Shown piece after piece: positions 40,713 to 50,683 of a stretch of DNA of 64,000 bases. The DNA is from Argyresthia goedartella (Eukaryota; Arthropoda; Insecta; Lepidoptera; Argyresthiidae): NCBI GenBank assembly GCA_949825045.1, contig OX463809.1, forward strand, positions 9,017,501 through 9,081,500, given 5' to 3'. Below the pieces are notes generated by a model. That model worked only from the letters and a program-made list of their open reading frames with translations, had not been told where the DNA came from and did no database searches. The translations under genes and the position numbers were made by a program. Position 1 is the stretch's first letter. Each line of letters begins with the position of its first letter.

Positions 40713-41459
40713 AAAACTAACCGGTTAAACAAAAAAAAACGAAATTAAGCCGGTTAAATTCAAACCGGTTCAACTCAAGTGGTTGTTACTGCTCCTTGTC
40801 ATGTCCGACTACAAACTTTAGGTAAATTCACACCTTCGTTCCGATCCCTGCTCATTACATTGACCGATGACCGACCCAAGATGTCTTTTCGTTTGCCACC
40901 ATATATTTCTTGGGGAAAATTATTCGTAATGATGGGGTACTATAGTCCCTTAGCCGGGCGTAGCTTACAAAACAACAGCCTGTATAGAGGTGAAAAATAA
41001 AATTGCTGTGATAAAAACGGTTTCATAGTGAAAGTTGTTCAGAAAGATGTTTCTAACAACCTCTAATTTGACTACACTTTTATTTTAAAGCCTGTATATA
41101 AATCACATGTAATGGACTTATAAATTATGATTTATTATCATATCTAAAAAAAAAACAGTCAAAATATTGTAAGTATAATTGCTAGATCTAACCCAACGAG
41201 TTCATTTATTATGGAAAGTGGCAGTAAAGTCATGAAAATGATGTTGATTTTAAATATTTTCATAATTTTTTAATTAGTATTAGAGCGTACTAGACTTTTT
41301 TTTACAAAATACTATCCTTTTTGTATTTTTGTGCTATCCTTTTCAACGCACCAAAATCCAACACTGGTTGGTATAGCGCAGCCAGTCTGGCGCAGTGGGG
41401 TAATAAAATTGTAACCTCATATTGAGTGGAAATGATGAGATGATTTGTACCTTTGTAGG

Positions 41460-41690
41460 AAGGTAGGTAGTTAGGTGCCTACAGCAGGGGGCTAGCTCAT
41501 CGCCGCAGCTATGGAGATAAAAGGTTGCCTAACGATGTTTTCCATCACCGTAAGAACGTCTGCATAATGTACATTGGTTAAATTACTTATCTCAATGGTA
41601 TATGGTCAGCACCGGATTCGAACACGCATCGAGTATGAAACACACGAAGCGAGTATGAAACCACTAGACTATGGATATTAATTGGTATAA
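41460..41690 (-). mobile_element. SINE-A inserted in the fold-back right arm
   Basis: On the minus strand: CATAGTCTAGTGGTTTCATA head, GGATTCGAAYC-like B box (as TTCGAATCCGGTGCTGACCA), ACCATATACCATTGAGATAA, CGTTCTTACGGTGATGGAAA and AGCTGCGGCGATGAGCTAG. There is no counterpart in the left arm, so it arrived after the arms formed. Confidence 0.75.
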
Positions 41691-41703
41691 ACCGGTTTAT
41701 TAG

Positions 41704-41735
41704 GGTTTACCCCATTATTATTTTGTACACGACTG
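41704..41735 (-). repeat. Tc1/mariner-like TIR, right
   Basis: Inverted partner of 38105-38136, ending GTACACGACTG and followed by TA (41736-41737). Confidence 0.6.
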
Positions 41736-41904
41736 TACATTTATTGAAATGTATGGGATATTAAACATTGCATTTTTAATGCAGTTCTTCAAAGTAAACC
41801 AGGTGGAAATTACTATTGTTTCGGTGGACTATTTCTGGACTATTTTTTGGCACAACTATCAAACTGAAAGTCGTAGGCGGTCCGGAGATAATTGATGTTA
41901 TCAA

Positions 41905-42236
41905 ATGTTCAAGCTGTAACCCTCACCAAGATGTCCTAATAACTCTGGAGTCGCTGAAGGACTATTTCTGAAAATTAGCATGTCGTGTGGACTATTTCTG
42001 GACAAATTTTTGAAACCCAAACCAAGTAAATAGGCCCTTCCGTTTGCTTGCACGAGGGATGAGGATTACAGCTTGCCGTCAAGCTGTAATCCTCACCAAC
42101 CTATAGCTATAGCTTCGAAACTATAAGTGGACTAATTTTCTTTTTTGGTGGACTATTTAGGACTATTTCTGGACTATTTTTTAGCATTTTCAAATTTCAT
42201 TTTCATGAAGGTTTCAATGATGAGGATTACAGCTTG
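41905..42236 (-). repeat. two back-to-back TIR modules, right arm
   Basis: Inverted copy of 37603-37931. The junction palindrome at 42060-42095 has one mismatch at its centre. GGACTATTTCTGGACTATTT motifs recur as on the left. Outer tip: GAGGATTACAGCTTGATGG. Confidence 0.8.
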
Positions 42237-42273
42237 ATGGTCGTAATATAACCTATTAATGTCCCTACCATTA

Positions 42274-42655
42274 CCCGAATACGAGTAAGAATGAGCCATA
42301 CTCCACCACGCTGGTTAAGTGTAGAAGTTGCTATACTATCTGCCAAATAACGTGGCATTAAAGGTCATTGACACTATAGAGGCCCTTCACCAAAACCTAA
42401 TTTATGTATCGCTTATTCTGTCGCTTACCCTACAAACCCATCGCAAAACTGGTATCGCCTACGAGAAGGCTGGCACGTTAGTTGCCAGATAGTATAGAGG
42501 TGTCGGGCTAGTGGCCAACCCGAATGTCAGAATATATCAAGTTGCCCTATTAGAGCCTCTTTCAAAGCTTTACGACTACTACCCCAGAATACTTAATAGT
42601 ACTACGTACTACTACCTCCGAGTAGCGATAGTAGCCGGGACCCACAGCTTAACTT
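42274..42655 (+). repeat. dispersed repeat with ACGAGTAAG/TAGTAGCCGGG ends
   Basis: Longer copy of the repeat at 5018-5165: CCCGAATACGAGTAAGAATG, GCCATACTCCACCACGCTGG at one side and GAGTAGCGATAGTAGCCGGG + ACCCACAG at the other. The middle includes TTGCCAGATAGTATAGAGGT and a roughly inverted CTATACTATCTGCCAAATAA. Confidence 0.65.
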
Positions 42656-43377
42656 GTTAACGGAAACACGGAAGCACACGGAAGCGCCCGAAACAAATGC
42701 CATATAGAAATGGACACCAATCCGATACCCTTCCCGGCCAGATGTTGCTACCCGCACAATCGTTTCCGATGTGCGAATGCCGCTTGGCCACGGACCCTTC
42801 ATGTCATGCCAATATATAGAACTTGGTACCCTCGACGAATGCGTTTCCTCTTCCTCTCTCGTTGGTTCTCACCCTCGACGAGTCAGTAGGGCAGTAACGG
42901 ACGCTATGGCGTCATAAGAGCGAGTTGCCAAGTTAAAAGAAAAAGACCAGCATACTTAATAAATCTATTTGTATTCCTTAATTTCTATAAAGCTTTCTGA
43001 TGTTGATGGTCGATGTGTTTTGTTGGTGGAAAATTGCTGTGAACAGTTTTCCTGAAAATCTCGGAAATTTATGATTCAAGAAATAACCATATATAGAAAA
43101 ATTCAAACTCCCTGACACAGCAAATAAAACAAGTGTAAGATTTCGTTCACTTTTTGCCTTTTACGCTGACATCTATCGAACCACTGAACCGATTTTAATA
43201 AAGCATGGCTTACAACTGAAAGTAAGCAGTAAAGTATACTACCAATTACAAAAAACGCATTAAAATCCGTTCACCCCTTTGACCGCTAGGGCGCGACAGA
43301 CAGATACACGCACACAGACACACACAGATGCTTCAAACATATACCACACCTCTTTTTTCGTCGGGTGTTAAAACTGG
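42656..43377. other. no gene seen
   Basis: ACCCTCGACGA occurs twice (42830 and 42872). CACACAGACACACACAGATG near 43311 is a short CA-rich run. No supported gene. Confidence 0.4.
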
Positions 43378-43465
43378 TCCCTGTCACTTAATATGGAGTA
43401 TTGAATAACGTGGTCTAACGATACCTCTGCCACCCCGTATGAGAAAAGGCACGCAATGCGTGTAT
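43378..43465 (+). repeat. SINE-A tail fragment
   Basis: GGAGTATTGAATAACGTGGT, ACCTCTGCCACCCCGTATGA, GAAAAGGCACGCAATGCGTG; the 3' part of SINE-A. Confidence 0.7.
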
Positions 43466-43571
43466 TAAATATAGATAAGCGATCATTAGAAAGTCTTACC
43501 ATAAGCATAAAAGGGTGACATCGTTACTTGATCGGTGATGTAATGATGCATTACTAAAACGTCTCTAACCT

Positions 43572-43703
43572 CCGATTTCTGAATTGAGAATTTCACTAAT
43601 CAAATACTTAAGTATCGTTCTGTCTCTGCAGATGTTACAAAAAAGAACGGGACGGAACGATACTTAAGTATTAATTTAGTGAATTTTTCAATTCAGAAAC
43701 CGG
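43572..43703. mobile_element. 132-bp MITE
   Basis: Left end CCGATTTCTGAATTGAGAAT, TTCACTAATCAAATACTTAA; right end on the minus strand CCGGTTTCTGAATTGAAAAA, TTCACTAAATTAATACTTAA, both continuing GTATCGTTC. The TIRs of about 53 bp form most of it. Confidence 0.75.
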
Positions 43704-44569
43704 CGCTGAGTCGGTCCTCTGCCATACCACGCAGTGTGTTATAAAAGAGGTTTAGAAGGCACGCTAACGTTTCCAAAAATGTGAAACTATCGTTTCTGGA
43801 GATTGTTTTTACCAAAAGCAATCAACGTCTTTAGCTAACTTCAGATACAAAGGCTACAGTGGCTTGTATTGTAAGTAACGATGAATATAGACAGCGTCCT
43901 CATTTGTATATTCTCGAAGCGTTTTCGTCCTGATCGTATTTCACCGAGCGAGCGAAGCGAGCGAAGGGCTCCATTTCGACTAGACAGGAGGCCGATTTTG
44001 CTTTCGTCTGTCTCTATACGTGTCTGTCAGTTCCGGTCTAGTGGCCACAGTTTTCAAGCGATCCTCACAAAACTTGGTACACGTGTTCCTTGAATTAAAA
44101 GTATTTTTTGTCGAGAGCTTTTCGTCGCATGACGTCATTATTTTTTTGTATGTTTTTTTTTTCTGAAACCTATCGTGTGGGGTATCAAATTAAATGGCTT
44201 CATGAGTCGGTTCTAAAAATATACTATACCATTACCTTATGGCCGCCTGTTTTTTAAAAATCCAAGAAATATTTTCAAAACATACCAAGTTTGGACTCCT
44301 CGAAGTAGGGTACGGATTCTTAAAGAGGACCTATACAGACCATGAGAGTGAGTGAAATAGACTATAACTATTTTCGTGCAAAGTCAATAGATTATATTTT
44401 AAATCGCAAAATGTAGTTTACAAGGTTATTGGTGCGGCTACGTTACTACTTGATTTTGATTGAATCTAAAATAATTACCTATAAATTGGTTCACTGTCCC
44501 CCCTGTTAGCGAGGTCTACTGCCCACAGGGCCACTAGTTGTATACTTGTTGAATGAAGATGGAACTCAC
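43704..44569. other. no gene seen
   Basis: Contains a CGAGCGAGCGAAGCGAGCGA stretch at about 43952, related to the CGCTTCGCTC-type repeats elsewhere. The 70-codon plus-strand frame around 43881-44093 spans it and is probably repeat-derived. Confidence 0.4.
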
Positions 44570-44639
44570 CTGCTCGACGGACCCATACTGTCGTCTTGAG
44601 AACACTCCCCTCCTGGCTATCAGCTCACTCGCCGATGAG
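44570..44639 (-). CDS. candidate 70-nt host exon
   Basis: On the minus strand a TTTTATTTTATTTTCAG acceptor (44640-44656) precedes 70 bases that end CAG and are followed by GTGAGTTCC, a near-consensus donor. One of three frames is open: one base, then 23 codons including ELIARRGVFSRRQYGS. The phase needs two bases from the previous exon and ends between codons. Base composition is more balanced than the AT-rich surroundings, as expected of an exon. I do not recognise the protein; the RR-rich, serine-containing peptide suggests a cytoplasmic linker, which is only a guess. It could be a chance splice-site pair. Confidence 0.5.
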
Positions 44640-44971
44640 CTGAAAATAAAATAAAAAATGTTAGATCATAGTTGAAATCCTCATGGGACGAGTTCTGTTC
44701 GCACTAAACCGGCATTTTTTCATATAAAGTAGTACAGTCAAACACAATAAGTAGGCGCCTATACTCTGTATTTAAAAGCTCATTATAATTTATCCCGTGC
44801 GAACATGTAGAACATAAATAAGACATCTGCGGAAAACGTACAGAAGTAGGGTGTTCATGTGCGCATAGCCTGACAATCACGTATACGATTACAGGGTTGG
44901 TGGGGAAAGCAAAATCCATTGTGAGTTCGAGACTGCGTCACAAGCAAGAGGTTTGCTGGGGAATAATAAAA

Positions 44972-45303
44972 GCTGGCCAAGTGCGAGTCGGACTCGCGCG
45001 CGAAGGGTTCCGTACCATTATATATTAAAACTAAATATTCTGTGAATATTTCAAGCGTCTATCAGTTGCCGTTCTCAATATCGCGCAAATACGAGAAAAA
45101 ATACGTTTATTGTATGGGAGCCCCCCTTTTTTTTGTATTTGTTGTTATAGCGGCAACAGAAATACATCATCTGTGAAAACTTCAACTGTCTAACTATCAC
45201 GGTTCATGAGATGCAGCCTGGTGACAGACGGAAGGACGGATGTACGGGCAGCGGAGGCTTAGTAATAGGGTCCCGTTTGGCACCCTTCGGGTACGAAACC
45301 CTA
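44972..45303 (-). repeat. common GGGTTCCGTACC repeat, near complete
   Basis: Minus-strand copy: starts TTAGGGTTTCGTACCCGAAG at 45303, ends with the GGTACGGAACCCTTCGCGCG, CGAGTCCGACTCGCACTTGG block at 44972-45018. It contains the usual GAAGTTTTCACAGATGATGT and GTTGCCGCTATAACAACAAA. Confidence 0.85.
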
Positions 45304-45613
45304 AACACAAACGCTTATGTTTAAGGTGATACAAAAATGGGTTACTTTCGAATCCATTTCCTCCACTACAGATACACTACAGATTTAACGTTTATGCGTG
45401 TATTTGATTAAGATTCTTACTGAAGGAAAACGCGATTGGATAAAATTTTCTCGATAGAATTAAATTAAATTAAATATTATACCTCCTTGTTTTATTTTTT
45501 CCAGCAATTCTGAAATCCTAACTAATTTCATTGCGGGATTCAAAATGTGGATGTTATGTATTCGTAAACTCCCCTGGAAAATCTTTTTGACAAAATAGAG
45601 TAGTATATATATA

Positions 45614-46429
45614 CAGTCGTGGTCAACTAATTAGGGACAATCTCTAAAAAGCAGGTAAAACATGGCGGTGGAAAAATTAAAATGTGGGGTGCCTTTTCTG
45701 GACGTGGAGTGGGACCTGTGAGGAAAGTTCAGGGTAACTTAGACCAACATCGATGCAAGGCAATATTGGAGGAAACTATGATTCCCTATGCTGAGGAGCA
45801 TCTCCCTTTTATATGGACGTTTCAGCAGGACAACGACCCGAAACATACCGCCCGTTCAGTCAAGTCGTTTCTTAACAGTCAGTCAATATCGGTGCTAGAT
45901 TGGCCAGCAAATAGCCCGGACTTCAACCCAATTGAGCACCTTTGGCACGAAATCAAGAAAAAAGTTGCCACTTATCGTACCACAACTTTAGATGAACTTA
46001 ATGAAGCTTTTTGTGAGGCATGGGCAAACATTCCTGTTGAAACATGTCAGAAACTGATAATGTCTATGCCACATCGGTGTCAAGCGGTAATTACTAACAA
46101 CGGTTTTGCTACTGGGTACTGATGATGATACTGGGAATAAAATGGAGCTGCTAAAAATATTATAATACTACAGATTATTAGTTTTGTTTAACTCTATTTT
46201 TCACTATACACAATTGTACATTAAAATTTAATACATGATTAACCTTTGATATTAAATACTTTTTTCTATTTAATTAATCTTTTATTTACAGACATTTATA
46301 GCATAATAATCGGACCAAATTATGCAAACAATAGGTGCTGAGAAATCAATAGGGTTTTATAATTATATGTACATAACCGGTTACAGCTCTTCACTATCTT
46401 GAATGTCCCTAATTAGTTGACCACGACTG
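45614..46429 (+). mobile_element. Tc1-like transposon, deletion derivative (816 bp)
   Basis: Perfect 26-bp TIRs, CAGTCGTGGTCAACTAATTA + GGGACA (45614-45639) and its complement (46404-46429), are flanked by TA on both sides (45612-45613, 46430-46431). The interior keeps only the C-terminal part of the transposase. The usual length of a complete Tc1 element is about 1.3-1.7 kb, so several hundred bases were lost just after the left TIR. The intact TIRs mean it could be moved by a transposase supplied elsewhere. Confidence 0.9.
45652..46122 (+). CDS. Tc1-like transposase C-terminal part
   Basis: DDE transposase that would cut and paste its element at TA sites. The frame is open before the first ATG (45682) and reads QVKHGGGKIKMWGAFSG from about 45652, so the deletion joins TIR sequence to the middle of the catalytic domain. 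QQDNDPKHTA holds the second catalytic aspartate and NPIEHLW the glutamate, with 34 residues between them, the Tc1 DD34E spacing. The first aspartate and the N-terminal DNA-binding helix-turn-helix are missing. It ends normally (SMPHRCQAVITNNGFATGY). No stops or shifts in what remains, so the element is young. Confidence 0.9.
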   Translation, partial: QVKHGGGKIKMWGAFSGRGVGPVRKVQGNLDQHRCKAILEETMIPYAEEHLPFIWTFQQDNDPKHTARSVKSFLNSQSISVLDWPANSPDFNPIEHLWHEIKKKVATYRTTTLDELNEAFCEAWANIPVETCQKLIMSMPHRCQAVITNNGFATGY

Positions 46430-47326
46430 TATATATTTTATGTGGTTTGAGACGAGCGAATTGTTTGCGCTCTCTTTTCTTTCTTATGTGGAAGTAATAA
46501 ACGCTGTCACTTTCGTTTACATTCGTATTCATTTTATAAATATTTAACGTATCGCCTTAACTGTTTAGAATAGAATAGAATAGAAAAATCATTTATTCAT
46601 CTCATAATTACATATAAATTTACAAATAACACCCCAAACAACATATTTGTTTCTCGGGGCCAATACACTCTGTTTAATAAATCCATTTTACACACTTTAA
46701 GCTTTTAAAGTAGGTATTCTTATACATTTAATATACATATAAATTTCAAATAAATATGATCAAAGTTAAAGTTAAATCAAACAATGGTTAGATTCAATTA
46801 CATAATTACAACGTATTTAACTGATCCAGTTAAGTACTTAGTACTAGTAGTAGTAAGTACGTAGATAGGCACACGCGACAAGATAGAGTAAAAATTAACG
46901 TCCAAAAACACATTTTCATCCCAAATTAACAAATTGTTCACCAAAATATAATATAAGGGCTCGCCTCGCTCCGCTTCGCTTCGGCTCCAGCTTGTATTAT
47001 AAAGTTGTGCCCTAACAAACCTAACTATCGTATTCGGACTGAAAGCAAACAATACGCTTCAGTGAAACTACTCGGGGGCACTTAATTTGGTGAACATTTA
47101 GTTTATTTGGAAGCCAAAACTTATATACTGGTAAACAAATTTTATTTGTTTTGTGGCAGTTTTCAGTTCTCCCTGGATACTGCGATGCCAGACGATATGT
47201 ATGTACATGAGTCTAAATGTTCATGTTTATTTGCCACTGCTACCAGTGTGGTGGATCAAAGGGCATGTTGACCCAATGAACAGAGTGCTGCTCAAATAGA
47301 GTGCCACTTAAATACTTTCGCTGTTG
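46430..47326. other. no gene; LINE-like tail and a repeat scrap
   Basis: A TAGAA repeat run (46566-46585) followed by AAAAATCATTTATTC is the complement of a GAATAAATGATTTTT + TTCTA repeat tail, so a minus-strand LINE 3' end may occupy about 46566-46760. At 46965-47040 a partial CTCCGCTTCGC repeat copy is seen (TCGCCTCGCTCCGCTTCGCT, AAAGTTGTGCCCTAACAAAC). Confidence 0.4.
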
Positions 47327-47379
47327 AAATTTGACGGAAACTCAAATGTTTGCTGTACATTTGAGTTTCCGTCAAATTT
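47327..47379. repeat. perfect 23-bp hairpin
   Basis: AAATTTGACGGAAACTCAAA + TGT (47327-47349) is exactly inverted at 47357-47379 around a 7-nt loop (TTGCTGT). Confidence 0.85.
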
Positions 47380-49659
47380 TGAGTTGTCGGTTGTGCATCC
47401 GGATATATATTTTGTGAGACGTTCAGCCTCAAATATGGAGATTTGAGTTAAACTTGTCCTCTGTCTTGTGAGCAATTAGCCTGGAACTGACAATTGGGGC
47501 GACGGAACGTCTACTACATACAAATATAAGAACAACCTAATCCTTGGGGCGAATTCACGTTACGCTCGGGTTTCAGAATTTAGTAAGCAGAATTTTAGCC
47601 AAACGAACATCTACAATTGTCCGTGAATAAGGTCCTTTTAAAACATAGTTAGGTAGATACTTACATCTAATTTATTTATTTATTCAAGTGTCGTTTTGAC
47701 TTTATCTCAACAAACAAACCCGAAGTGCTTTATTTACCGCCGGATAATGAACTAAATTATGTCACGGCATATCGTGAACGGGTAGATTTACGCTGCTGAC
47801 TCCAACTTTCACTGTTATTGCGTGTTTTCATGATCATTACCATTGTCTATTGAGCTAGTTTTGGTAATCGACTCTCAGATTAATAGCAGATGATAACGTT
47901 TTGGGAAGTTTTTCTCAACTTACCCATTGCGTGTTGAAAATGAGCATCGGTCTAGTCTGATTAGATTGATGGAGGCGTAGATGCACCGACTGGCAAAAAA
48001 CTGGAAGGATCTGAGCTGCGCTAGTAGGGCGGTCGGTAATGTGTGTGCGTCGGTGGCTAAAGTGTCTAGAGTCCTAGGAAGTGCAATTGATACCGAGGTT
48101 CCTATTTTATTCGTATACATTGCTTATATATGGTTATACGACCATGTTCGACCGTGTACACGCAGAAGGACTTTATTTTACAATAACAAATAAAGACAAA
48201 GCAGCAGCTCTTTCCGTTGAACCTTGACGTGGTCTCTTAATCAAGATGAAAGGTATCCCAAGGATCGAATTTCATTATCATTAATACGATTCAACTTTAC
48301 GAATGGAATGTACGTGAAGGACTTAGTTGGATCGCATCACGTATGGCGATAAAAATGGCTTCAACTTGAACGTTCGCGAACAAAGGAAGTAGGACGAGCG
48401 AACAATTAATTCAGGACACTAACGTTGAGCTTGAAATATTGAATGAATGAGTACAGCAAGTTTCAGCTTTGTGGGTTCAGGGATTTGCATACATACGACC
48501 GATGAGACACAATGGCTGTGATGAGGCTGAAACTATCGCTTCAAAAACGTTGTTGCCTTTTGCACAAGGTCCTATCTCGGTTTTCCGGTTCAGTTGTGGT
48601 TGTTGTCTTATGTCTAGGCAGACTGACTGAGCCATTCAAGCTAATATGTTCCAAGTTATTGCCTCTTAACTTCCCTATACGAGTATACAAGCCCATTAAA
48701 TAACGTTACCTAGTTCTACAAAGTTATAACGTTGAGAAAGGTAAACATTTTGAACACAAAGCATACGTTAAAAACAGCGCAACAAATACAAAGTACGGGT
48801 ATCTATCCACGCATCGTCATAATAAGATTGAGAGAACCCCATCGCATTATTGCTAAAGGCAATCGAGGTAATGAAAGAAAGCACCTAAATAGATTGCTGA
48901 AGGTATCCTCGAAGGCGGGCGGGCTACTTGCGAAAGTTGTGGGACATATCCCTGTCAGACACAGCATCTTTTAAATTGCATTTTATTTCATTTGACGCTC
49001 ATGGAATATGTATCAGATGGCGAAATGAAATCACTCTGTTTACCGTGATAGTAAACTGTAGTGAAGGGCATTATGGATGGAGGTGTTCACTTACACTTTA
49101 TGACTTATTTGTATGAATGCATAATACACTCCTATATCAACAAGACGTGCAAAGCATAAGATAGGTGTAATATGTGGTGGCGGCTTAGATTGGCACACAT
49201 GGAAAACCCGTATTAGACCCTATTTTGTTTGAAGTATACCGGCGTATACTAGAAGCTTTGCTAATGTAAATGCGACCGAATATTTTTGACCCAGTCATTT
49301 GGTGCGACCGATACAGCGACGTAGAATGATATGCGGGAGTTTTGAATTTTGGTGATTTAATTTGATTTTTATGTGTATGTGAATATGCTCTTTCCGAATT
49401 TCTACTTTGCCATCTCGTGTCTTTGCAACTCGTATCGCCACATTCGAAAAATTGCGCCTAAAAACAGCTATTTGATCATATCTCCAATCCATTTTACGAT
49501 ATAACAGTCATCTATTTAAATAAAACAGAAAAATAATCCTATAATTATTAGTGAAGTCCGTCTTTAAAGCACGAGCGCCGCAAAGTCTATTCAATATGCG
49601 CTTTTGGCCGTTAAATGAAAGCGGATCCCCGTACAAGAAACGTGTCTTTTTAATTTTAG
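47380..49659. other. no recognisable element
   Basis: Less AT-rich than much of the window and with few repeat hallmarks. Several frames of 60-80 codons exist on both strands (for example 47981-48193, 48512-48703, 48732-48974), none with a motif or splice pattern I can defend. It may be host unique sequence. Confidence 0.35.
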
Positions 49660-49735
49660 GGTTCCGTACCACAAAGAGAAAAAAAATACCGTTTTCTTAT
49701 GGGATCACTCTCTCCATCCGTTTTTCCTTTTTCTC
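49660..49735 (+). repeat. second GGGTTCCGTACC-type repeat, fragment
   Basis: TTAGGGTTCCGTACCACAAA followed by an A-rich run, ACCGTTTTCTTATGGGATCA and CTCTCTCCATCCG. It resembles the 261-300 scrap more than the common family. Confidence 0.5.
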
Positions 49736-49989
49736 TCTTAGCCCCTTCTTCCTTTCTTCCCCTTCTTCTCAGGAACACGTGAAGGTATTCAATTGAAATT
49801 GTTATAATTTAAACTTTTAAGTAAACGCATTCAAAAGTTATGTCGCAATAGACCCGCATATTGCGACACTACTAAGGAAACAAAATGTAGTCTTTAGTAT
49901 AGCATGATATATTACATAGGTAGCTCGAGTATTTAAAACAATACAAAAATCCGTAAATTTCTAGTAACATCACAAAGAAAACGCGTCCG

Positions 49990-50225
49990 AGGAAAAAACC
50001 TTAAATTTTTTGAAACGCATTTCCTTCATAATTGATTACTTAAGCGGCAATAAAAATACACACTTTGTGAAAATTTAGAATGTCTAGTGTCTACCCTTTA
50101 CGGTTCACGAGCCTATTCCCTGATAGACGGACGGACGAACTGAATGACGGATGAATGGGCCGATGGACGGACAGCGGAGGCTTAGTATTAGGGTCCTATT
50201 TGGCACCTTTCGACTATGAAAGCTT
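49990..50225 (-). repeat. common GGGTTCCGTACC repeat, diverged partial
   Basis: On the plus strand: GCGGCAATAAAAATACACAC, TTTGTGAAAATTTAGAATGT, GACGGACGGACGAACTGAAT, GACAGCGGAGGCTTAGTATT and AGGGTCCTATTTGGCACCTT, an old minus-strand copy lacking both tips. Confidence 0.7.
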
Positions 50226-50271
50226 AACAAATGAGCCACTTAGATATTATATTAAATAATATTAAATAACT

Positions 50272-50634
50272 ACAATATTAAATAACTGTATGCCTGGCGC
50301 CACATATTCACAAATATTAAACAAAGTGTTGTCATCGCAGTTTTTAGAACCAACCACCCTAATTATTTTAATTGGTAGAAGGGAAAATGTATCTAAAAAA
50401 CTAATTACTAAATACTTTTCCAAATTAAATTCTTTACAAAATGTAGATAGAATAATCTTGTTTGCGTTTCCCTTCAGCCAATCTTTGTCACAACATGAAA
50501 ATCATATAAGACATGATTATAATACATTTATACACAAATTGACATGTCGTCATACTGAAAAATTTCATTTCATAGACACCAATATTTGTATTGGAAAATA
50601 TTTTTATTTGACTAAGGATAGGTATTACCTATCC
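50272..50634 (+). pseudogene. partial second copy of the LINE ORF1
   Basis: 363 bases nearly identical to 51238-51600 inside the ORF1 just downstream (MPGATYSQILNKVLSSQFL to YFYLTKDRYYL). It starts at CAATATTAAATAACTG and ends exactly in a near-palindrome, GGATAGGTATTACCTATCC. Two differences I can see are codons for HK/HT and HT/HS. A TA-rich run (50634-50662) separates it from the main copy. Confidence 0.8.
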
Positions 50635-50683
50635 TTATATATATAATATATATATATATAATAAATTAAAGAAATATGTTAAA

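Larger units (their letters stand above)
37590..42250. mobile_element. large hierarchical fold-back locus
   Basis: The two halves of this 4.6-kb segment are inverted copies around a spacer at about 39906-40221. Three homologous blocks pair up: 37590-38160 with 41681-42250; 39050-39430 with 40745-41075; and 39430-39905 with 40222-40745. Unpaired sequence lies at 38161-39049 and 41076-41460. A SINE-A copy interrupts the right arm. The outer blocks are about 85-90 % alike by eye. The outer tips read TCAAGCTGTAATCCTCA inward on both sides. Possible readings are a foldback DNA transposon or an inverted duplication of several nested elements; RNA crossing it would form a long hairpin. Confidence 0.8.

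Noticed and set aside
48732..48974. possible host exon with basic residues
   Set aside because: I could not find a good acceptor and donor pair around the open part; left as unassigned unique sequence.
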